Source of the DNA: Atopobiaceae bacterium UBA7016
GTDB lineage: Bacteria; Actinomycetota; Coriobacteriia; Coriobacteriales; Atopobiaceae
Direction: 5' to 3'
Assembly: GCA_002449555.1 (NCBI GenBank)
Contig: DJXA01000256.1
Location: 1,710-12,248, forward strand
DNA: 10,539 nt
In this document: piece after piece, positions 1 to 5,239 of the stretch
Position numbering within the stretch: the first letter of the stretch is position 1
Layout: each line of letters starts with the position of its first letter
The notes under the pieces: generated by a model
Seen by the model: only the letters and a program-made list of their open reading frames with translations
The model's database searches: none
What the model was told of the DNA's origin: nothing
Program-made: the position numbers and the translations under genes

Positions 1-647
1 ATCTGGTAGGAGGAGACGGGCAGGTCGGTGACGAGGCCGTCATAGCTGCCGGTCAGGACGCCGTTCATGGCGCTGATGATGTCGTCGAGCGGCACGATGG
101 TGGCGTTGGGCAGGTTCTCGGCAGCCCAGTCGGCGCCGGTGGTACCAGCCTGGACGGCAATCTTCTTCTCGGCAGCGTCAAGGGTCTCGAGGGTGTCCTC
201 AGAGCCGACCTTGGTCACGAGGGACTGGTTGGAGTCGACGTACGGATCGGACATGTCGACCTCGGCCTTGCGGGCGTCGGTGATGGTCATACCGGCGATG
301 GCGATGTCGGCGGTGCCGCCAGCCTTGATGGTGGGAACCAGCGAGTCAAAGGCCTGGCTGGGCAGCCAGTTGACCTCGAGGCCCATGTGCTCGGCCAGAG
401 CCTTGGACATGTCGATGTCGAAGCCGACGGGCTCGCCGGTCTTCTCGTCCATGGACTCGAACGGCGGGAAGTACAGGTTGGAGATGCAGGTGAGCTTGCC
501 CTCGTTGACCAGGGTGTACTCGGCGGCCGCAGCGTCGCCCTCGGGAGCGGCGGCGTCACCGGAGTTGGAGCCGCCACAGGCAGCGAGGGTAAGGGCGCCG
601 GCGCCCATGGCGACGGACAGGAACTGACGACGAGAGAACTGGGACAT
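1..647 (-). CDS. Amino-acid-type ABC transporter substrate-binding lipoprotein (family 3), 3' end outside window
   Basis: Extracytoplasmic solute-binding protein of the bacterial family 3 fold (SBP_bac_3), which delivers polar amino acids to an ABC permease. About 215 residues are present; the C-terminus lies beyond the left edge. The N-terminus has a twin-arginine motif (S-R-R-Q-F-L, residues 5-10), a hydrophobic stretch and a lipobox LAAC with Cys24, followed by an Ala/Gly/Asp-rich linker. Family features follow: a YFPPFES segment, GFDIDMSKAL, an AGGTADIAIAGMTIT segment, and SDPYVDSNQ. The start at 647 is supported by an AGGAAAGGA ribosome site upstream. It is a clear paralogue of the next gene upstream (790-1626): both share GFD-D-S, VQAGTTG-W, ENLP and TDLPV/ADLPV blocks in the same order. 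No permease or ATPase is in the window; they may lie to the left. The substrate cannot be read from the sequence; glutamine, glutamate or cystine-like solutes are guesses. Confidence 0.9.
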   Translation of the reverse strand, partial: MSQFSRRQFLSVAMGAGALTLAACGGSNSGDAAAPEGDAAAAEYTLVNEGKLTCISNLYFPPFESMDEKTGEPVGFDIDMSKALAEHMGLEVNWLPSQAFDSLVPTIKAGGTADIAIAGMTITDARKAEVDMSDPYVDSNQSLVTKVGSEDTLETLDAAEKKIAVQAGTTGADWAAENLPNATIVPLDDIISAMNGVLTGSYDGLVTDLPVSSYQ

Positions 648-695
648 GTTGGATCCTTTCCTGTGGAGCTTGTCGTGCAATTTGAAACGTTGTGA

Positions 696-712
696 GGGGC
701 TATTCTAGCCCC
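696..712 (-). repeat. Short hairpin between the two binding-protein genes
   Basis: GGGGCTA (696-702) pairs with TAGCCCC (706-712) around a 3-nt loop. TGAG and CTCA just outside can extend the stem across a bulge of C residues. It sits about 50 nt before the start of the downstream gene (647). No uridine tract follows in the minus direction, so it is more likely an RNA-processing or partial attenuation element than a full terminator. Its role is inferred only. Confidence 0.4.
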
Positions 713-730
713 CCCTCATGAATATGGTGG

Positions 731-763
731 GAGGGCAGGCCCGTCTTCACGATACCTGCCCTC
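731..763 (-). terminator. Inverted repeat after the second binding-protein gene, possible attenuator
   Basis: A perfect 9-bp inverted repeat, GAGGGCAGG (731-739) and CCTGCCCTC (755-763), with a 15-nt loop. It begins 27 nt after the stop codon at 790. There is no clear T-run after it on the minus strand, so it is not a classic intrinsic terminator. It could stabilise the 3' end of the upstream mRNA and give the two paralogous binding proteins different expression levels. Confidence 0.4.
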
Positions 764-789
764 GGCCAAAACACGGAAGAGCCTGGAGC

Positions 790-1626
790 TTAGGCGCCGA
801 ACCACTTGCTCTTGAGCTCGGCCATGGTGCCGTCGGCCTCCATGTCGGCGAGCACCTGGTTGATGGCGGCGGTGAGGCCGGGGTTGTCCTTGGAGACCAC
901 GATGCCGTACTGCTCGCCGGTGGGGATCTCGAGGGCAATCTCGCAGTCGGTGAAGGAGACCTCGCACTGGTGGCCGATGACGGGCAGGTCGGCACAGAAG
1001 GCCTGGTACTGGCCCGTGGATACGCCGGTCATGCACACGGTGACGGAAGCGAGCGGCACGATGTTGGCCTCGGGCAGGTTCTCGCGTGCCCACGCCTCGC
1101 CGGTAGTGCCGGCCTGGACGGCCACGGTCATGTCGGAAGCGTTGAGTGCGTTGACGATGACGTCCTCGCCGCCCACGATACCGAGGTCCTTCTTGACGGC
1201 AACGCCCAGGTTGGAGTCGAGGTAGGCGTCAGTGAAGTCAATCTCCTGCTTGCGCTCCTCGGTGATGGAGAAGGCGGAGTTGCCGATGTCGGCCTTGCCA
1301 CCCTGCTTGATCATGGGAATGATGGAGTCAAAGTCCATGGGAGGCAGGTACTCGCACTCGAGGCCCAGGCGAGAGGCGATCTCGTTGGAGAGGTCAACGT
1401 CAAAGCCAGAGGCCACGCCGCCCTCGAAGGAGTCCAGCGGCGGGAAGTCGAGGTCGGACGCGACGATGAGCTTGCCCTCCTGAACGGTGGTGAACTCGAC
1501 GGGAGCCGCGGCGTCAGCGGCAGTCTCGGCGGGTGCTTCGCTCTTGGAGCCACCGCAGGCGGTCAGGACGAGGCCGAGGGTTGCGGCCGAGGCGGCAAAG
1601 AAGTTGCGACGGGTGAGGTTGCTCAT
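790..1626 (-). CDS. Amino-acid-type ABC transporter substrate-binding lipoprotein (family 3), complete
   Basis: Complete 278-residue family 3 solute-binding protein, a normal length for this family. The N-terminus reads MSNLTRRNFFAASA: a twin-arginine motif, a hydrophobic core and lipobox LTAC (Cys24), so it is probably exported by Tat and lipid-anchored outside the membrane. The ligand-binding lobes show DFPPLDSF, GFDVDLSNEIA, GKADIGNSAFSITEER and VQAGTTGEAW. The frame is open 35 codons further upstream, but the start at 1626 is chosen because GGAAGGGG lies just before it and the signal peptide begins there. Compared with its neighbour it has DAY instead of DPY after the second lobe motif and several extra cysteines (for example in FCADLP, HQCEV and TDCEIA), unusual for a surface protein unless the cell is a strict anaerobe. 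The pair looks like a tandem duplication that has diverged in ligand. No transporter core genes are visible beside it. Confidence 0.93.
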   Translation of the reverse strand: MSNLTRRNFFAASAATLGLVLTACGGSKSEAPAETAADAAAPVEFTTVQEGKLIVASDLDFPPLDSFEGGVASGFDVDLSNEIASRLGLECEYLPPMDFDSIIPMIKQGGKADIGNSAFSITEERKQEIDFTDAYLDSNLGVAVKKDLGIVGGEDVIVNALNASDMTVAVQAGTTGEAWARENLPEANIVPLASVTVCMTGVSTGQYQAFCADLPVIGHQCEVSFTDCEIALEIPTGEQYGIVVSKDNPGLTAAINQVLADMEADGTMAELKSKWFGA

Positions 1627-1860
1627 GGAATATCCCCTTCCTTGAGATGACAGGCACTTGTGCCGGCGGGTGTACCGTTCTCTCCTGTTGCACAAGGTGG
1701 CCAGGGCCCCCGATGGGCCGTTGGGTATCATCTTCGTGCTTTCTCGTTAAGTCACGATGAATACACGCGAGTGTTTATCGAGCTGTCACAATCACTGTTT
1801 CGTATAGTGAGTAATTGATTCTCAAATCCATGTATATTGTTCACATTTGATGCAGCGGCT
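1627..1860 (-). promoter_or_regulatory. AT-rich leader upstream of the binding-protein genes with two imperfect dyads
   Basis: The stretch 1735-1860 is much richer in A+T than its surroundings and lies just upstream of the lipoprotein gene starting at 1626, so it most likely holds that gene's promoter. Two imperfect dyads are visible: 1756-1779 (ACAC-GCGA-GTGT core) and 1790-1820 (AATCACT ... AGTGA ... TGATT). A TATACG hexamer is present on the minus strand, but I found no convincing -35 box at proper spacing. The exact promoter is not assigned. Confidence 0.35.
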
Positions 1861-1867
1861 ATGCAGT

Positions 1868-1924
1868 GGGCACGCGTGGGGCGCCCGCTCCGTGGGACAC
1901 GGGACGGGCGCCCCACGCGTGCCC
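1868..1924. repeat. Long perfect inverted repeat (20-bp arms), 57 nt overall
   Basis: The arms 1868-1887 and 1905-1924 are perfect reverse complements over 20 bp (GGGCACGCGTGGGGCGCCCG and its complement). The 17-nt loop itself folds: CCGTG (1890-1894) pairs with CACGG (1898-1902). Almost the whole 57 nt can form one hairpin. It lies in the spacer between the glutamine-synthetase-like gene and the binding-protein genes, with no T-run on either side. It contains ACGCGT and GGCGCC palindromes inside each arm. It is too long and perfect for an ordinary terminator; a cruciform, REP-like element or transcript-end stabiliser are possibilities. Confidence 0.8.
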
Positions 1925-1957
1925 TGTTCACCCTATTCGCACGCAGCTGTTCCGGAC

Positions 1958-2020
1958 GAAAACGGGCCCCGAAACGTCCGGTTTGGCTGGTTTCCAGCGG
2001 GTCCGGACGTTTCGGGGCCC
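1958..2020 (-). terminator. Strong hairpin terminator of the glutamine-synthetase-like gene
   Basis: Perfect 18-bp arms 1964-1981 and 2003-2020 (GGGCCCCGAAACGTCCGG and its complement) enclose a loop that folds again through GCTGG/CCAGC (1986-1990/1994-1998). On the minus strand the stem is followed by GTTTTC, a short T-run, and it begins about 30 nt after the stop codon at 2051, fitting an intrinsic terminator. Extra copies of CCGGACG (1952-1958) and GTCCG (2027-2031) flank the arms and could pair with them in alternative folds. Confidence 0.65.
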
Positions 2021-2050
2021 AAAAAAGTCCGAATGGGCAGGTGAAGAGGC

Positions 2051-3388
2051 CTAGACGCCGGCGTAATAGCGCTCGCGCTCCCAGTCGGTGACGGTGGAGC
2101 GGTAGTCATGCCACTCGCGACGCTTCACGTCCAGCAGGTAGTCGCAAACGTGGTCGCCTAGCGCCTCGCGCACAAACGAGCTGTTCTCGAAGCGCTCGAT
2201 GGCGCGGCCCAGCGAACGCGGCAGACGCTCGATGCCCAGCGCGCGGGCCTCGGCGTCGGTCATGCTCACCGTGGAAACCTCCTCCGGAAGGCGCAGACCC
2301 TCCTCGATGCCGCGGATGCCGGCAGCCAGCGTGATGGCGAAGGTGAGGTACGGATTGGCTGTGGGGTCAGCCTGACGAAGCTCGACGCGCGTGGCCTGGT
2401 GCTTGCCCGGCTTGTGCGTGGGAACGCGCACGAGCGCGGTACGGTCCTTGCGGCCCCACGTGGCGTAGATGGGCACCTCGCCGTTGCGCACGAGCCGCTT
2501 GTACGAGTTGACCGTGGGGTTGGTGATGAGCGTGTACTCCGGGGCATACTTCAAAAGGCCCGCCACGTAGTGCTGCGCGAGGTCGGACAGGTGCGCCTCG
2601 TGGTGCTCCTTGGGCGCCCAGAAGAGGTTGTTGCCCTCGTGGTCAAAGAGCGACTGGTACAGGAACATGCCAGAGCCCGAGACGTCGGTCAGCGGCTTGG
2701 GCATGAACGACGCGAACATATTGTTTGCGTAGGCCACCTGACGGATGACCATGCGCGACGTGATGATGTTGTCCGCGCACGTGCGGGCGTCGGCGTAGCG
2801 CAGCTCGACGGCGTTTTGCGAGGCACCGTTGGTGTGGTAGGAATACGTCACGGGAATGGACATGCGCTCCAGCGAGAGGATCGTCTGGTGGCGCAGGTCG
2901 GTCGCGGAGTCGTACGCGGTGAGGTCGAAGTACCCCGAGTCATCGAGCGGCACGGGCACCGGGCCCTTGTCCTTGAAGTAGAAGTACTCGATCTTGGGGC
3001 CAACCATCAGCACGTAGCCCTTGTTGTCGGCAGCGCGGAAGACGCGCTCGAGGCAGCCACGCGGGTCGCCGTCGAAGGGCTCGCGCGACGGAGTCTTGAT
3101 GTCGCAGAAGATGCGCGCCGAGGAGGCCTGGTTGCCCATGCGCGGCACGATCTGGAAGGTTGCCGGGTCGGGGAAGGCCAGCATATCGGACTCTTCGGGC
3201 GTGACGAAGCCCTCGACAGCCGAGCCGTCGAACCCGATGCCCTCCTCGAACGCCTGCTCAAGATCCTCGGAGGCGATGGAGAACGACTTCAGGTTGCCCA
3301 GCACGTCGGTAAACCACAGGCGCAAATACCTGATGTCGCGCTCTTCGATGGTCCGCAGGACGAAATCGATGTTCATGTCGGTGCTCAT
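2051..3388 (-). CDS. Glutamine-synthetase-fold protein (type I, alpha-like) with degenerate metal site
   Basis: Full-length 445-residue type I glutamine synthetase homologue, without the adenylylation loop of the beta type. Fold landmarks are intact: FTDVLGNLK, FDGSAVEGF (53-61), EESDM, FMPKPL, NPTVNSYKRLV (290-300), RVELR (334-338) and DP-ANPYL. Glutamate-binding arginines (R298, R316, R338) and the flap Glu (E304) are kept. However, hand alignment to Salmonella and Bacillus GlnA shows that the metal ligands are changed: GPEPE is GPKIE (E to K132), HHEVA is YHTNG (E to T186), GQ-EI is SQNAV (E to A193), and GSGMH is GSGMF (H to F242). Only E134 and E336 remain. The Bacillus feedback arginine R62 position is T63. 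A strong AAGGAGG site precedes the ATG at 3388. Ordinary ATP-dependent glutamine synthesis is doubtful; a pseudoenzyme, a regulator or a relative with another substrate is possible. The fold assignment is firm, the function is not, so no gene symbol is given. Confidence 0.85.
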   Translation of the reverse strand: MSTDMNIDFVLRTIEERDIRYLRLWFTDVLGNLKSFSIASEDLEQAFEEGIGFDGSAVEGFVTPEESDMLAFPDPATFQIVPRMGNQASSARIFCDIKTPSREPFDGDPRGCLERVFRAADNKGYVLMVGPKIEYFYFKDKGPVPVPLDDSGYFDLTAYDSATDLRHQTILSLERMSIPVTYSYHTNGASQNAVELRYADARTCADNIITSRMVIRQVAYANNMFASFMPKPLTDVSGSGMFLYQSLFDHEGNNLFWAPKEHHEAHLSDLAQHYVAGLLKYAPEYTLITNPTVNSYKRLVRNGEVPIYATWGRKDRTALVRVPTHKPGKHQATRVELRQADPTANPYLTFAITLAAGIRGIEEGLRLPEEVSTVSMTDAEARALGIERLPRSLGRAIERFENSSFVREALGDHVCDYLLDVKRREWHDYRSTVTDWERERYYAGV

Positions 3389-3543
3389 GGGCCCCTCCTT
3401 CTCTCAATGAGGAAAGGATACGTTATTTATCGATGCCGATAGCTTTACACATCCGCGTTACGCGCCCGTTTCATAAATGGATGCCCGAAAGACGATGAGC
3501 CGAAAGGATAGCGTGCGGAAGGAGCGTCTCAAGAACAGTCTGT

Positions 3544-3563
3544 GGGAAGGGCCTGCCCTTCCC
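3544..3563. repeat. Perfect short hairpin in the gpmA downstream spacer
   Basis: GGGAAGGGC (3544-3552) and GCCCTTCCC (3555-3563) are perfect complements, extendable by one T-A pair on the outside. The central CT leaves a tight loop, so a smaller paired core with a 4-6 nt loop is more likely in RNA. It is next to the hairpin at 3575-3592 and may act together with it in ending transcription. Confidence 0.5.
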
Positions 3564-3574
3564 AGAAACAATGA

Positions 3575-3592
3575 GCGGCGCGAAGGCGCCGC
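3575..3592 (-). terminator. Tetraloop hairpin, probable gpmA terminator
   Basis: GCGGCGC (3575-3581) pairs with GCGCCGC (3586-3592) around a 4-nt loop that reads CTTC on the minus strand. The stem is followed on that strand by TCATTGTTTCT, a loose T-rich stretch. It is the best terminator-like structure after gpmA, though about 130 nt past its stop codon. Confidence 0.45.
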
Positions 3593-3633
3593 ACCACATT
3601 CGATGATTTTGGGAGTACAGCGTCGATACATGA

Positions 3634-3700
3634 GCCGCCCCCTCGTTCGTTGCAGGCGACTGTCTCAGCCCTTGGAGCCTGCAATGAACGAGGGGGCGGC
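3634..3700. repeat. Long inverted repeat (24-bp arms) just after gpmA
   Basis: The arms 3634-3657 and 3677-3700 are complementary over 24 positions with a single G-T wobble, enclosing a 19-nt loop. TGAG/CTCA outside can extend the stem across a small bulge. It begins about 19 nt after the gpmA stop codon but has no T-run after it on the minus strand, so it is either a 3'-end stabiliser or a repeated palindromic element. Its design resembles the pair at 1868-1924 and 1964-2020, although the sequence differs. Confidence 0.8.
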
Positions 3701-3718
3701 CCTCACATGCGAAAATGC

Positions 3719-4483
3719 TTACTTAGCCTTGCCCTGGTTGGCGACGGCGTCGATCTTGGCGGCAATCACGTCGGGGTCGCCAATGTAGTGCTTGTCGACG
3801 ACGTTCCAGTCCTGATCGAAGGTGTAGGACAGAGGAATGGCGGTCGGGATGTTGACCTCGAGGATCTCGGCCGGGGTGAGGTGCTCGAACATCATGACGA
3901 GGGAGCGCAGGCTGTTGCCGTGAGCGGCGATGAGGACGCGCTTGCCAGCCTTGAGCTGCGGGGCAATCTCGTCCTGGAAGTACGGCCACGCGCGGGCGAT
4001 GGAGTCCTTCAGGCACTCCGTGTAGGGAAGCTGGTCCTTCATGGCCACGTCGCGATACATCTCCTGGGTCTGGGCGCAGCGCTCGTCACCGGGCTCGAGG
4101 GCCTTGGCGGGGGTGTCGAAGGAACGACGCCAGATCTTGACCTGCTCGTCGCCATACTTAGCAGCGGTCTCGGCCTTGTTCATGCCCTGGAGAGCACCAT
4201 AGTGACGCTCGTTGAGCTTCCAGCTCTTGATGACGGGCAGCCACTCGCGGTCCATCTCCTCGAGGATGTGGTTCAGCGTGTGGATGGCGCGCTTGAGGTA
4301 CGAGGTGTAGCAGATGTCAAAGTCGTAGCCGGCCTCCTTGAGGGCGCGGCCGCCGGCCTTGGCCTCCTCAACGCCAGCCTCAGAGAGGTCAACGTCGGTC
4401 CAACCGGTGAACAGGTTCTCCTTGTTCCACACGGACTCGCCGTGACGGACAATAACGAGATGCATGAGGTTGTCTTCTGCCAT
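3719..4483 (-). CDS. gpmA: 2,3-bisphosphoglycerate-dependent phosphoglycerate mutase
   Basis: Cytosolic glycolytic enzyme that interconverts 3- and 2-phosphoglycerate through a phosphohistidine. It is 254 residues long, typical for dPGM. The catalytic signature RHGESVWN places the phosphorylated His at residue 14; NERHYGALQG-NK-E carries Glu92; the second His is in AHGNSLR (His188). The SYLKRAIHTLN and LPYTECLKDSI blocks are also family hallmarks. The start at 4483 is chosen because GAAGGGAAAG stands just upstream; an in-frame Met 17 codons earlier would add a charged tail that the family lacks, and the internal Met7 lies only seven residues before the catalytic His. It is a stand-alone gene, separated from the glutamine-synthetase-like gene by 330 nt and divergent from the feo operon. 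Nothing in it looks unusual. Confidence 0.97.
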   Translation of the reverse strand: MAEDNLMHLVIVRHGESVWNKENLFTGWTDVDLSEAGVEEAKAGGRALKEAGYDFDICYTSYLKRAIHTLNHILEEMDREWLPVIKSWKLNERHYGALQGMNKAETAAKYGDEQVKIWRRSFDTPAKALEPGDERCAQTQEMYRDVAMKDQLPYTECLKDSIARAWPYFQDEIAPQLKAGKRVLIAAHGNSLRSLVMMFEHLTPAEILEVNIPTAIPLSYTFDQDWNVVDKHYIGDPDVIAAKIDAVANQGKAK

Positions 4484-4509
4484 GGGCTTTCCCTTCTCGT
4501 TGGGTTCAG

Positions 4510-4532
4510 GCGTGCCAGACCGTCTGACACGC
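4510..4532. promoter_or_regulatory. 23-bp near-perfect palindrome in the gpmA leader
   Basis: GCGTGCCAGAC and GTCTGACACGC flank a single central C; 10 of 11 arm positions are complementary. It lies about 27-49 nt upstream of the gpmA start codon, where a repressor would block transcription or where the leader RNA would fold. No regulator is identified. Confidence 0.45.
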
Positions 4533-4660
4533 ACACATTCCTGTTGTTATGCTACCGCAAACCGCCCCTCCCTACGCCAATTGTTCTGATTGCGGCGCAA
4601 CGTTTCGGCGGAAGGGACGGTGCGCCTCAAGACTTCTCAACTCAAAAAAGATAACCGTGG

Positions 4661-4702
4661 TTGACTTCTTGGTTTCACTAAGCTAACTTCTATGTGTTAG
4701 CT
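4661..4702 (+). promoter_or_regulatory. feo operon promoter with overlapping GTTAGC dyad, possible metal-repressor operator
   Basis: TTGACT (4661-4666) and TAACTT (4684-4689) are separated by 17 nt, a good sigma-70-type promoter placed about 37 nt before feoA. A perfect inverted repeat, AGCTAAC (4681-4687) and GTTAGCT (4696-4702) with an 8-nt spacer, covers the -10 box. The half-site GTTAGC resembles the core of DtxR/IdeR-type iron boxes (GTTAGSCTAAC), though the spacing is wider than in the classic site. It does not look like a Fur box. Iron- or manganese-dependent repression is inferred from this and from the genes it controls. Confidence 0.6.
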
Positions 4703-4725
4703 AGAGGCAACTTAAGGAGAGAATC

Positions 4726-4941
4726 ATGCCTATGCCACTTACGCTTCTCAAATCAGGCGAGGGCAGCATCGTCACGCGCGTTGGCGGCAAGCCCGAGACG
4801 CGCCAGTTCCTTGAGGGTCTTGGCTTTGTTGTCGGCACGCCCATCACGGTCATCAGCGAGATTGACGGCAACGTCATCTGCTCGGTCAAGGACACGCGCA
4901 TTGCCGTCAGCAAGGAAATGGCCAAGAAGATCTACGTCTAG
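4726..4941 (+). CDS. feoA: FeoA family protein (first copy)
   Basis: Small cytosolic SH3-like protein of 71 residues, needed with FeoB for ferrous iron uptake. The FeoA pattern is clear: a basic GSIVTRV strand, GGKPETRQFLEGLGFVVGTPITV, then a turn and KDTRIAVSKEMAKKIYV at the end. The start at 4726 has AAGGAG six nt upstream; a second Met two codons later could also serve. It opens the operon. Its sequence is quite different from the second FeoA, suggesting an old duplication with separate roles rather than a recent copy. Confidence 0.93.
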   Translation: MPMPLTLLKSGEGSIVTRVGGKPETRQFLEGLGFVVGTPITVISEIDGNVICSVKDTRIAVSKEMAKKIYV

Positions 4942-5003
4942 CCTCTCCGCACGTTGTTTATCAAGACGGCGTCGGCAGGCGCCGCAAAGGAAGGGAGTCA
5001 GCA

Positions 5004-5237
5004 TTGACACTCAGAGACGCCCAGGTTGGGCAGACCGTCAAGGTCCTGAAGCTTCAGGGGACCGGCCCGGTGAAGCGCCGCATCATGGACATGGGCATCA
5101 CCAAGGGACAGGTCATCAAGGTCATCCGCGTCGCGCCGCTCGGTGACCCCATGGAGATCACCGTGCGTGGCTACGAGCTCTCGGTTCGCAAGGCCGACGC
5201 CGAGATGATCGACGTCGAACTCGTCGAGGAGGCATAA
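5004..5237 (+). CDS. feoA: FeoA family protein (second copy)
   Basis: 77-residue FeoA-domain protein with the usual TLRDAQVGQTVKV opening, a RRIMDMGITKGQVIKVI central block, APLGDPMEITVRGYELSVRKADAEMI and an acidic tail. The start is a TTG at 5004, preceded by GGAAGGGAG; no ATG or GTG fits the N-terminus of the family. It follows the first FeoA gene by 62 nt and precedes feoB by two nt, so translation of feoB is probably coupled to it. Of the two copies this is the more typical FeoA, with the full GD-ME-TVRGYE-S-RK-EA-like C-terminal half, and is the likelier direct FeoB partner. Confidence 0.94.
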   Translation: MTLRDAQVGQTVKVLKLQGTGPVKRRIMDMGITKGQVIKVIRVAPLGDPMEITVRGYELSVRKADAEMIDVELVEEA

Positions 5238-5239
5238 GC

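Larger units (their letters stand above)
3389..3718. other. 330-nt intergenic region between gpmA and the glutamine-synthetase-like gene
   Basis: No credible gene is seen here. On the minus strand it must hold the end of the gpmA transcript and the promoter of the glutamine-synthetase-like gene. The gpmA side (3544-3700) is filled by three hairpins listed separately. The 3401-3480 part is AT-richer, with GATAAATAAC on the minus strand near 3425-3434 and a CGCG-TTA-CGCG dyad at 3454-3464, but I cannot fix a -35/-10 pair. Confidence 0.5.

Noticed and set aside
1627..1731. N-terminal extension of the complete binding protein by 35 codons
   Set aside because: The extension would put a basic, non-hydrophobic stretch before the signal peptide; GGAAGGGG supports the start at 1626.
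1868..2020. CRISPR array or insertion sequence ends
   Set aside because: There are no regularly spaced direct repeats, the two hairpins differ in sequence, and no transposase or target-site duplication is seen.
1837..2091. Small plus-strand open frames over the hairpin region
   Set aside because: They run through two long inverted repeats, so the translation is a by-product of the repeats; no ribosome site or family resemblance.
2399..3442. Plus-strand open frame opposite the glutamine-synthetase-like gene
   Set aside because: It mirrors the codon pattern of the real gene, has no ribosome site and no recognisable domain. The same applies to plus-strand frames at 718-1650 and 3650-4654.
3477..3788. 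Plus-strand frame of 103 codons downstream of gpmA
   Set aside because: It crosses three hairpins and the 3' end of gpmA, and its translation has no coherent composition or motif.
4661..4725. Riboswitch before feoA
   Set aside because: The leader between the predicted transcription start and feoA is only about 30 nt, too short for a known iron or metal riboswitch.
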